Below, piece by piece: positions 15,135-22,136 of a DNA stretch of 22,136 nucleotides; position 1 is the stretch's first letter, and each line of letters starts with the position of its first letter. The position numbers were made by a program, and so were the translations under genes. The notes beneath the pieces are model-generated. The model saw only the letters and a list, made by a program, of their open reading frames with translations. It searched no databases and was not told the DNA's origin. The stretch is from an uncultured Eubacterium sp. Lineage in GTDB: Bacteria; Bacillota; Clostridia; Lachnospirales; Lachnospiraceae. The stretch spans positions 1 to 22,136 of the forward strand of contig URQO01000030.1 of the NCBI GenBank assembly GCA_900550135.1, given 5' to 3'.

Positions 15135-15500
15135 ATGAAAAGTTATACAATAACAGTAAATGGTAACGTATATGATGTTACTGTAGAAGAAACAGGTGCT
15201 ACACCTAGCACACCTGTAAAGGCAGCTCCTGCACCTGCAAAAGCAGCACCAGCAAAGGCTGCTCCTGTAGCAAGTGGAAGTGAAGGAAGCATTAAAGTTA
15301 CAGCTCCAATGCCTGGTAAGGTTTTATCAATTAGTGCAAACCCTGGAACAGCAGTTAAGAAGGGTGATACTATTATGGTATTTGAAGCAATGAAAATGGA
15401 AAATTCTGTAGTTGCTCCAGAAGATGGAACAGTTGCAAGCGTTGCATTTGGCGTAGGTGATTCATTTGAAGCAGGCGCAGTTATTGCAACATTAAACTAG
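15135..15500 (+). CDS. Biotin carboxyl carrier subunit (MmdC/1.3S-like)
   Basis: Carries CO2 as carboxybiotin between the carboxyltransferase subunits and the membrane pump. The 121-residue protein has an N-terminal strand region (MKSYTITVNGNVYDVTVEE), a flexible Ala/Pro/Lys linker (about 29-46) and a biotinyl domain (about 52-121) with EAMKMEN; Lys87 is the biotinylation site, 34 residues from the end as is usual. It is the only biotin carrier in the cluster, and neither carboxyltransferase has its own, so it is likely shared. GGAGG lies 9 nt before the ATG. A 1.3S transcarboxylase subunit has the same plan. Confidence 0.93.
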   Translation: MKSYTITVNGNVYDVTVEETGATPSTPVKAAPAPAKAAPAKAAPVASGSEGSIKVTAPMPGKVLSISANPGTAVKKGDTIMVFEAMKMENSVVAPEDGTVASVAFGVGDSFEAGAVIATLN

Positions 15501-15527
15501 TTGGTTAATTTAAACTGGAGGTAACAA

Positions 15528-16667
15528 ATGAATATCTTAGATACATTAGGAAATCTTGTACATCAGACTGCATTTTTTAATCTTTCTTATGGTAATTATA
15601 TTATGATTGTAGTTGCATGTGTTTTCCTATATTTAGCAATAAAGAAAGAATACGAACCATTACTTTTGGTTCCTATTGCTTTTGGTATGCTATTGGTAAA
15701 TATGTATCCGGACATTATAAAAGCACCTGTAGGTGATGAAACAGGTGGATTACTTCACTATTTCTATGTTCTTGATGAGTGGAGTATTTTACCATCGCTT
15801 ATATTTATGGGTGTAGGTGCTATGACAGACTTTGGTCCGCTTATTGCAAATCCAAAGAGTTTTTTACTTGGAGCCGCAGCACAGTTTGGTATATATTCAG
15901 CATACTTTTTGGCAATTTTTATGGGATTTGGTGGAAAATCGGCAGCAGCCATTTCAATTATCGGTGGTGCAGATGGTCCTACATCAATTTTCCTTGCCGG
16001 TAAATTGGGACAGACAGATTTACTTGGACCGATTGCCGTGGCTGCATATTCATATATGGCATTAGTTCCTATTATTCAGCCACCAATTATGAAATTATTA
16101 ACAACAAAAAGGGAAAGAACAATCAAAATGGAACAGCTTAGACCTGTTACAAAGTTAGAAAAAATCTTATTCCCTATTATCGTTACAATTGTAGTAGTTA
16201 TGATTTTACCAACTACAGCTCCACTTGTTGGTATGCTTATGTTAGGTAACTTATTCAGAGAATCAGGTGTTGTTAAACAGTTAACTGAGACTGCAAGTAA
16301 CGCATTAATGTACATTGTAGTTATCTTACTTGGTACAAGTGTTGGTGCAACAACTTCAGCAGAAGCATTCTTAAATGTTTCAACAATCAAGATTGTTATT
16401 TTAGGATTGGTTGCTTTTGCCGTTGGTACAGCCGCAGGTGTATTGTTTGGTAAGTTAATGTGCCTTGTTACAGGCGGAAAAGTAAATCCTTTAATTGGTT
16501 CAGCCGGTGTATCGGCGGTACCAATGGCGGCAAGAGTTTCACAAAAAGTTGGATCTGAAGCTGATCCTACAAACTTTTTGTTGATGCATGCAATGGGACC
16601 AAACGTAGCAGGTGTTATCGGTACTGCAGTAGCTGCCGGTACATTTATGGCTATATTTGGAATCTAA
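15528..16667 (+). CDS. oadB: Na+-translocating decarboxylase beta subunit (OadB/MmdB)
   Basis: Polytopic membrane protein that decarboxylates carboxybiotin and couples it to Na+ export. The 379-residue sequence has many hydrophobic segments. It carries the conserved family blocks GVGAMTDFGPLIANPKSFLLG, IIGGADGPTSIF (the Asp essential in characterised relatives), GNLFRESGVVKQL, NPLIGSAGVSAVPMAARVSQK and MHAMGPNVAGVIGTAVAAG, so it looks complete and active. GGAGG is 6 nt before the ATG. It lies between the biotin carrier and the oxaloacetate-type carboxyltransferase, and is the only pump subunit in the cluster. Confidence 0.96.
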   Translation: MNILDTLGNLVHQTAFFNLSYGNYIMIVVACVFLYLAIKKEYEPLLLVPIAFGMLLVNMYPDIIKAPVGDETGGLLHYFYVLDEWSILPSLIFMGVGAMTDFGPLIANPKSFLLGAAAQFGIYSAYFLAIFMGFGGKSAAAISIIGGADGPTSIFLAGKLGQTDLLGPIAVAAYSYMALVPIIQPPIMKLLTTKRERTIKMEQLRPVTKLEKILFPIIVTIVVVMILPTTAPLVGMLMLGNLFRESGVVKQLTETASNALMYIVVILLGTSVGATTSAEAFLNVSTIKIVILGLVAFAVGTAAGVLFGKLMCLVTGGKVNPLIGSAGVSAVPMAARVSQKVGSEADPTNFLLMHAMGPNVAGVIGTAVAAGTFMAIFGI

Positions 16668-16705
16668 TAGATTTACACAGTTAACAATATTTGGAGGAAA
16701 ATAAA

Positions 16706-18112
16706 ATGGCAGAAAAAAGACCAGTAAAAATTACTGAAACAATATTACGTGATGCTCATCAGTCATTAATTGCTACTAGAATGCCTACAGAAGAAATGCT
16801 TCCTATCATTGAAACAATGGATAAGGTTGGATATCATGCTGTAGAATGCTGGGGTGGTGCAACTTTTGATGCTTCACTTAGATTTTTAAAAGAAGATCCA
16901 TGGGAAAGATTAAGAAAATTAAGAGATGGATTTAAAAATACAAAGCTTCAGATGCTTTTTAGAGGACAGAATATTTTAGGTTATAGTCATTATTCAGATG
17001 ATGTTGTAGAATATTTTGTTCAGAAGTCAATTGCTAATGGTATCGATATTATTAGAATTTTTGACTGCTTAAATGATTTAAGAAACTTAGAAACAGCTGT
17101 TAAAGCTGCAAACAAAGAAAATGGTCATGCTCAGATTGCTTTATCATATACATTAGGTGATGCTTATACACTTGATTATTGGAAAGATACAGCTAAGAGA
17201 ATAGAGGACATGGGTGCAAATTCTCTTTGTATTAAGGATATGGCTGGACTTCTTACACCTTACAAAGCTACAGAATTGGTACAGGCTTTAAGAGAAGGTA
17301 CAGATATTCCAATTGATCTTCATACACATTACACATCAGGTGTTGCGGCTATGACATATATGAAGGCTGTTGAAGCTGGATGTGATATTATCGATACAGC
17401 AATTTCACCATTCTCAATGGGAACATCTCAGCCTGCAACAGAAGTTATGGTTGAAACATTTAAGGGAACACCATATGATACAGGTTTAGATCAGAAGTTA
17501 TTAAAAGAAGTAGCTGATTACTTTAAACCATACAGAGAAGAATGTTTGGCAAATGGATTATTAAATCCAAAGGTTATGGGTGTTAATATTAATACTCTTC
17601 TTTATCAGGTACCTGGTGGTATGCTTTCAAACCTTGTTTCACAGTTAGATGAAATGGGTGCAGCTGATAAGTTTGATCAGGTGTTAGAAGAAGTTCCTAG
17701 AGTTCGTAAAGACTTTGGTGAACCACCACTTGTTACACCATCAAGCCAGATTGTTGGTACACAGGCTGTTCTTAACGTAGTTATGGGCGAAAGATACAAG
17801 ATGATTAACCAGCAGGCAAAAGATCTTCTTGCAGGAAAATATGGCCAGACAGTTAAACCATTTAACGAAGAAATACAGAAGAAAGCTATTGGTGATGAAG
17901 AACCTATTACATGCAGACCTGCAGATTTGCTTGAACCATCACTTGATAAATTTGAAAAAGAGTGTGCTCAGTGGAAACAACAGGATGAAGATGTATTAAC
18001 TTATGCTTTATTCCCACAGGTTGCAAAAGACTTTTTCGAGTACAGAGAAGCTCAGCAGACAAAAGTTGATCCATCAGTGGCAGACAAAGAAAACGGTGCT
18101 TATCCTGTATAA
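16706..18112 (+). CDS. oadA: Oxaloacetate/pyruvate carboxyltransferase subunit (OadA/PycB/5S-like, no biotin domain)
   Basis: TIM-barrel carboxyltransferase that moves CO2 between oxaloacetate/pyruvate and biotin. From the ATG (GGAGG at 16693-16697) it has 468 residues; the TTG at 16691 is part of the ribosome site. Metal ligands and active residues are present: Asp16 in LRDAHQS, Lys177 in CIKDMAGLLTP, and His206/His208 in DLHTHYTSG. The C-terminal conserved region (NPKVMGVNINTLLYQVPGGMLSNLVSQL, RVRKDFGEPPLVTPSSQIVGTQAV) is intact. It ends about where a biotinyl domain would begin in full-length OadA, so it must use the separate carrier. Last gene of the operon; a strong terminator follows. 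It could act as a decarboxylase or as the 5S partner in a transcarboxylase. Confidence 0.93.
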   Translation: MAEKRPVKITETILRDAHQSLIATRMPTEEMLPIIETMDKVGYHAVECWGGATFDASLRFLKEDPWERLRKLRDGFKNTKLQMLFRGQNILGYSHYSDDVVEYFVQKSIANGIDIIRIFDCLNDLRNLETAVKAANKENGHAQIALSYTLGDAYTLDYWKDTAKRIEDMGANSLCIKDMAGLLTPYKATELVQALREGTDIPIDLHTHYTSGVAAMTYMKAVEAGCDIIDTAISPFSMGTSQPATEVMVETFKGTPYDTGLDQKLLKEVADYFKPYREECLANGLLNPKVMGVNINTLLYQVPGGMLSNLVSQLDEMGAADKFDQVLEEVPRVRKDFGEPPLVTPSSQIVGTQAVLNVVMGERYKMINQQAKDLLAGKYGQTVKPFNEEIQKKAIGDEEPITCRPADLLEPSLDKFEKECAQWKQQDEDVLTYALFPQVAKDFFEYREAQQTKVDPSVADKENGAYPV

Positions 18113-18150
18113 TTAGTGATTAAAGTATAGTTTTAAATAGGAAAAATAAA

Positions 18151-18197
18151 CACTCTATGTTCTAAAATTTTAGAAATGAGAACATAGAGTGCTTTTT
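18151..18197 (+). terminator. Intrinsic terminator of the decarboxylase operon
   Basis: A perfect 13-bp stem (18151-18163 with 18179-18191) has a 15-nt loop and is followed by CTTTTTC. It lies about 40 bp after the oadA stop codon and about 30 bp before the next ATG, so the downstream genes need read-through or a promoter inside the gap; I can see only a TATAAA (18199-18204) with no good -35. Confidence 0.9.
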
Positions 18198-18225
18198 CTA
18201 TAAATATAGAAATAAGGAAAACAAT

Positions 18226-19455
18226 ATGAGTAAAGTATTGATTATAGGAGCCGGAGCTGCCGGAATGATGGCGGGAATTGCTGCGGCTTATAATGGAAAT
18301 CAGGTTGAAATATTTGAAAAAAATGACAGGGTAGGAAAGAAGATTTTTATTACAGGAAAAGGCAGATGTAACATTACAAATGCATCTGATATAGAAAATC
18401 ATTTTTCAAATATTTTAAAAAATGAAAAATTCCTGTATAGTGCATATAACAATTTTAATAGTGAAGATATTTGCAATATGTTGGAAAATACAGGTGTGAA
18501 AACTAAAATTGAACGTGGAAACAGAGTTTTCCCTGAAAGTGATAAATCATCTGATGTTATATGGGCTTTGAATAAAATGTTGAAAGATATTGGCGTAAAA
18601 ATATATTTAAACACTGAAATTAATAAAATTGAAAAAAATGATGACAAGATGTCAGTTATAGATAAAAAGGGCAAAAAACATATAGGGGACTATTGTATTG
18701 TTGCAACAGGAGGAATGTCATATCAGTCTACAGGTTCAACAGGAGACGGATATAAATTTGCTAAAAGTTTTAATTTGAATGTAAATAAAACTTATCCATC
18801 TCTTGTACCACTTAATATAAAAGAAGAAATGTGCAAAAATCTACAGGGACTTTCTTTGAAAAATGTTAATTTAAAAGTGGTAGATGAAAAAGGCGAAGAG
18901 TATTATAATGAACAGGGTGAAATGATATTTACTCATTTCGGAATAAGTGGACCACTTGTTTTATCTGCAAGCTGTTATATTTGTGACAAATTAAAAGACC
19001 ACGACTTTAAATGCTATATTGATTTAAAGCCGGCTTTGGATTTTGAAACTTTAGATAAAAGAATTCTCAAAGATTTTGAAGAAAATATAAACAGGAATTT
19101 TAACAATTCATTAGACAAACTTTTACCTAGAAAAATTATTGAACCTGTTATTACTTTAAGCGGAATTGACCCTTACAAGAAAGTTCATGAGATAACGAAA
19201 GAAGAAAGGCTCAATCTTGTAAAAACAATTAAAAATATTCCCCTTACTGTTACAGGAACAAGAGGATTTAATGAGGCAATTATTACAAGAGGTGGCATTT
19301 CGATTAAAGAAATAAACCCAAAAACAATGGAATCAAAGAAAGTTCAAGGGGTATATTTTGTTGGTGAAGTGCTTGATATAGATGCTAAAACAGGTGGATA
19401 TAATTTACAAATCGCCTGGAGTACAGGGTATTTAGCAGGAAGCAGTATATATTAA
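18226..19455 (+). CDS. HI0933-family FAD-dependent oxidoreductase (BaiN/RdsA-like)
   Basis: A cytoplasmic two-domain flavoprotein of uncertain substrate. The 409 residues start with an FAD Rossmann motif (GAGAAG, 8-13) and the family block EKNDRVGKKIFITGKGRCNITN. The middle carries VATGGMSYQSTGSTGDGYKFA and FTHFGISGPLVLS, and the end has GEVLDIDAKTGGYNLQIAWSTGYLAG, which closes the FAD site. AAGGA lies 8-12 nt before the ATG. cmk starts 18 nt after its stop codon, and this flavoprotein-cmk-ispH-S1 order is common in Clostridia, but no shared function is known. Members have been linked to bile-acid metabolism (BaiN); the sequence gives no reason to assign that here. Confidence 0.9.
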   Translation: MSKVLIIGAGAAGMMAGIAAAYNGNQVEIFEKNDRVGKKIFITGKGRCNITNASDIENHFSNILKNEKFLYSAYNNFNSEDICNMLENTGVKTKIERGNRVFPESDKSSDVIWALNKMLKDIGVKIYLNTEINKIEKNDDKMSVIDKKGKKHIGDYCIVATGGMSYQSTGSTGDGYKFAKSFNLNVNKTYPSLVPLNIKEEMCKNLQGLSLKNVNLKVVDEKGEEYYNEQGEMIFTHFGISGPLVLSASCYICDKLKDHDFKCYIDLKPALDFETLDKRILKDFEENINRNFNNSLDKLLPRKIIEPVITLSGIDPYKKVHEITKEERLNLVKTIKNIPLTVTGTRGFNEAIITRGGISIKEINPKTMESKKVQGVYFVGEVLDIDAKTGGYNLQIAWSTGYLAGSSIY

Positions 19456-19473
19456 TATATTAGGGAGGACAAT

Positions 19474-20130
19474 ATGTATAATATAGCAATAGACGGACCG
19501 GCAGGAGCCGGAAAAAGTACAATAGCAAAAATTGTAGCAAAAAAATTAGGATTTATTTATGTAGACACAGGTGCAATGTATAGAACAATGGCACTTGCAT
19601 GTTTTAGAGACAACATATCACAGGATGATGAAGCATCTGTTGTAAAAAAATGTCAAAATGTTAAAGTTACATTGGCATATGAAAATGGAACACAAAAAGT
19701 GTTTTTAAACGGCGAAGACGTTAGTACAGAAATCAGACAGGAAGTTATTGGAAATATGACAAGTGCAATTGCAGTGTATTCACCTGTTAGAAAAATTCTT
19801 GTAAACATGCAACAGGAACTTGCAAAAACAAATGAAGTTGTAATGGATGGAAGAGATATAGGAAGTGCTGTACTTCCAAATGCAGATTTGAAAATTTATT
19901 TAACTGCCAGTTCAAGAACAAGAGCAACAAGACGTTATAAGGAACTTGTAGAAAAAGGTCAGGTATGTGATATAGATGAAATCGAAAAGGATATAAAAGA
20001 TAGAGATTATCGAGACATGCATAGAGAAATATCACCGCTTGTTCAGGCAGATGATGCTGTTTTAATTGATTCATCACATATGGATATTGATACAGTAGTA
20101 AGTGAAATTATAAAATTAGTTAACAAATAA
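19474..20130 (+). CDS. cmk: Cytidylate kinase
   Basis: Phosphorylates CMP and dCMP with ATP in the cytoplasm, returning them to the nucleotide pool. The 218-residue protein has the P-loop GPAGAGKST (8-16), the family signature DTGAMYRTMAL (31-41), the NMP-binding region and MDGRDIGSAVLPNADLKIYLTAS. The lid-like segment SRTRATRRYKEL and DRDYRDMHREISPL follow. Length is normal. A GGGAGG ribosome site precedes the ATG, and ispH starts 27 nt after the stop codon. It is part of the flavoprotein-cmk-ispH-S1 unit. Confidence 0.97.
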   Translation: MYNIAIDGPAGAGKSTIAKIVAKKLGFIYVDTGAMYRTMALACFRDNISQDDEASVVKKCQNVKVTLAYENGTQKVFLNGEDVSTEIRQEVIGNMTSAIAVYSPVRKILVNMQQELAKTNEVVMDGRDIGSAVLPNADLKIYLTASSRTRATRRYKELVEKGQVCDIDEIEKDIKDRDYRDMHREISPLVQADDAVLIDSSHMDIDTVVSEIIKLVNK

Positions 20131-20157
20131 AGTAAATACAATAGCGTGGAGAAATTT

Positions 20158-21009
20158 ATGGAAGTAATAGTGGCAAAAAGTGCAGGCTTTTGCTTTGGTG
20201 TTGAAAAAGCTGTGGAAAGTGTATATTCAGAAATTGAAAAAAATACTGGCAGGATATATACATTTGGTCCGATTATTCATAATGAAGAAGTAGTCAGAGA
20301 TTTAGAAGAAAAAGGAGTTATGGTTATCAATTCCGTGGAAGAACTTAAAAAATTGTCTGATGGAACTGTAATTATACGTTCCCATGGTGTTCCAAAAAAA
20401 ATTTATGACATAATAGAAGAACAGAATTTACGTATTGTAGATGCAACTTGTCCTTTTGTTAAAAAAATCCATAATATCGTAAAGGAAGAAAGTAAAAAAG
20501 GAAAGAAAATTATTATAATTGGCAATGACAATCACCCGGAAGTTGAAGGTATAAAAGGCTGGGTTGTTGGGGATGTCATAGTTATAAATGAAGAAAAAGA
20601 TATTGCTAAAATAGAAAACTTTAAAAATTCAAGCCTATGTATAGTTTCACAAACGACATTTAACTACAATAAATTTAAATATTTAGTTGAAATTATAAAT
20701 AAAAAGGGTTATGATATAAATGTTGTAAATACGATTTGCAATGCAACACACTTAAGACAAGTTGAAACTAAAGAAATAACATCAGAAGTTGATGCGATGA
20801 TTGTTATTGGAGGAAAAAACAGTTCTAATACACAAAAGCTTTATGATATTTGCAAAAGCCAGTGTAAAAACACATTTTTCGTTCAGACAGTAAAAGATTT
20901 GAATTTGCCTAAAGTTGAATCATTGAAGTCTATAGGTATTACAGCAGGGGCATCTACCCCAAAGAAAATTATTGAGGAGGTCGTTCTTAATGTCAGAGAT
21001 GAGTTTTGA
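20158..21009 (+). CDS. ispH: 4-hydroxy-3-methylbut-2-enyl diphosphate reductase
   Basis: Last enzyme of the MEP isoprenoid pathway: reduces HMBPP to IPP and DMAPP with a 4Fe-4S cluster. From the ATG at 20158 (TGGAG 6 nt upstream) it has 283 residues; the GTG at 20146 would lie inside that ribosome site region and adds four non-family residues. The cluster cysteines are Cys12 (AGFCFGV), Cys98 (DATCPFV) and Cys194 (NTICNAT). Substrate residues His41 (IHNEEV), His76 (SHGVP), and His126/Glu128 (NHPEVEG) are visible. Its last 20 nt overlap the start of the S1 gene in another frame, and its 3' end carries the S1 ribosome site. In some Clostridia the two are one fused polypeptide. Confidence 0.96.
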   Translation: MEVIVAKSAGFCFGVEKAVESVYSEIEKNTGRIYTFGPIIHNEEVVRDLEEKGVMVINSVEELKKLSDGTVIIRSHGVPKKIYDIIEEQNLRIVDATCPFVKKIHNIVKEESKKGKKIIIIGNDNHPEVEGIKGWVVGDVIVINEEKDIAKIENFKNSSLCIVSQTTFNYNKFKYLVEIINKKGYDINVVNTICNATHLRQVETKEITSEVDAMIVIGGKNSSNTQKLYDICKSQCKNTFFVQTVKDLNLPKVESLKSIGITAGASTPKKIIEEVVLNVRDEF

Positions 21010-22087
21010 ACAAATGTTGGATGAATCATTCAAGACTATTCACAATGGTGAAGTTCTTGAAGGAAAGGTAATCAGTGTAAGAGAGGACTATGCAGTACTT
21101 AACGTTGGATATAAGGCTGATGGTATTCTTACAAGAGATGAATACTCTAACACATCGGTAGATCTGACAACTGTAATTTCAGTAGGCGATGAACTGACAG
21201 TAAAAGTTCTCAAAGTTAACGATGGCGAAGGTCAGGTTGCTTTATCTTACAAGAGACTTGCTGCAGAGAAAGCAAATGAGAAAATTAAAGAAGCTTTTGA
21301 AAACAAAGAAGTTCTTAAAGCACCAGTTGTACAGATTTTAAAAGGTGGTTTGAGTGTAGACGTTGAAGGAGGAAGAGTATTTATTCCTGCAAGTCTTGTA
21401 TCAGATGTTTTCGAAAGAGATTTAGAAAAATATTTAAATCAGGAAATCGAATTTGTTGTAACAGAATTTGATCCAAGAAGAAGACGTATTATTGGTGACA
21501 GAAAACAGTTAGTTGTTGCTGAAAAAGAAGCAGCAAAGAAAGCATTATTCGAAAGAATCAATGTTGGTGATACTGTTGAAGGTGTTGTGAAGAGTGTGGT
21601 AGATTTTGGCGCATTTGTCGATATTGGTGGTGCTGACGGATTATTACATATCTCAGAAATGTCATGGGGTAGAGTTGGTAATCCAAGAAAGTTATTCAAG
21701 GTTGGCGACAAAGTTACAACTTTTATTAAGGATATCAATGGTGATAAGATTGCCCTTAGTCTTAAATTCGAGAATACAAATCCTTGGGCTAATGCAAGTG
21801 AGAGATTTGCAGTTGGCGCAATTGTAACAGGTAAAGTTGCAAGAATGACAGATTTTGGTGCATTTGTTGAAATTGAACCAGGTGTTGATGCATTACTTCA
21901 TGTTTCACAGATTGCAAAACATCATGTTGAAAAACCTGCTGATGAATTGAAAATCGGACAGGAAATCGAAGCTAAGATTGTTGACTTTAACGAAGAAGAA
22001 AAGAAGATTAGTTTAAGCATGAAAGCTTTACTTCCTGATGAAGATGACGTAGAGGAAACTTCAGCAGAAGTTGAAACAGAAGCTACA
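20990..22087 (+). CDS. rpsA: S1 RNA-binding protein, ribosomal protein S1-like (3' end missing)
   Basis: RNA-binding protein with four S1 (OB-fold) domains at residues about 19-89, 106-173, 191-260 and 275-346. The third (VEGVVKSVVDFGAFVDIGG) and fourth (VTGKVARMTDFGAFVEIEPG) match the consensus best. This is the short S1 form usual in Firmicutes, helping the 30S subunit bind mRNA; a role there is inferred. The ATG (MSEMSFEQMLDESF) has GAGGAGG 9 nt upstream, inside ispH, so translation is coupled. Genomic sequence supplies 366 codons and ends in an acidic Glu-rich tail, so only a few codons and the stop are probably missing. The frame reads on into the adapter; those 16 residues are artificial and are excluded. 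Confidence 0.92.
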
Positions 22088-22136
22088 AGATCGGAAGAGC
22101 GTCGTGTAGGGAAAGAGTGTAGATCTCGGTGGTCGC
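22088..22136. other. Illumina sequencing adapter (assembly contamination)
   Basis: From AGATCGGAAGAGC to the last base, these 49 bases match the reverse complement of the TruSeq universal adapter and stop nine bases short of its end, as I recall the sequence. The contig should be trimmed at 22087. Confidence 0.97.

Noticed and set aside
20970..21009. Sequencing frameshift splitting a fused IspH-S1 protein
   Set aside because: The S1 frame has its own ATG and a strong ribosome site at ideal spacing, and ispH ends at a natural family length, so an overlap is the simpler reading.

Overview
The window is AT-rich, prefers AGA for Arg, and has strong GGAGG-type ribosome binding sites. It looks like the chromosome of a low-GC Firmicute, most likely a Lachnospiraceae-like member of Clostridia. 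Supporting signs are split scpA/scpB genes, an asparaginyl operon neighbourhood with dapF and a meso-diaminopimelate-type murE, a multi-subunit biotin/Na+ decarboxylase cluster, and the order flavoprotein-cmk-ispH-S1. It is one end of a short-read contig: the last 49 bases (22088-22136) are an Illumina adapter, not genomic DNA. The first base lies inside a gene (xerD).

Layout. Positions 1-717 hold the 3' part of a XerD-type recombinase, which converges on a class I DAHP synthase gene (867-1895, minus) across a bidirectional terminator. A 172-bp divergent promoter region then leads to an LtaS-like polyglycerolphosphate synthase (2068-4239). A wall and chromosome block follows: a D,D-carboxypeptidase, scpA, scpB and a second D,D-carboxypeptidase (4347-8208). 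Next come dapF, murE and asnB (8318-12676), covering meso-DAP formation, its addition to the peptidoglycan precursor, and asparagine synthesis.

The most distinctive part is the five-gene cluster at 12856-18112: an acyl-CoA-type carboxyltransferase, an OadG-like subunit with an exported N-terminal domain, a biotin carrier, the OadB membrane pump and an oxaloacetate/pyruvate-type carboxyltransferase. The first four follow the order mmdA-mmdD-mmdC-mmdB of methylmalonyl-CoA decarboxylase, and the fifth adds a second carboxyltransferase. One biotin carrier may therefore serve two carboxyl donors or acceptors and one Na+ pump, combining features of a Na+-pumping decarboxylase and a transcarboxylase.

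After a strong terminator come a HI0933-family flavoprotein, cmk, ispH and a four-domain S1 protein (18226 to the contig end). ispH and S1 overlap by 20 nt. The S1 gene is almost complete when the adapter interrupts it.

There is no rRNA, tRNA, CRISPR array or insertion sequence that I can see, and no gene-free stretch above 300 bases. The longest gaps (1896-2067, 12677-12855, 9158-9291) are described as promoters, hairpins and a degenerate repeat.
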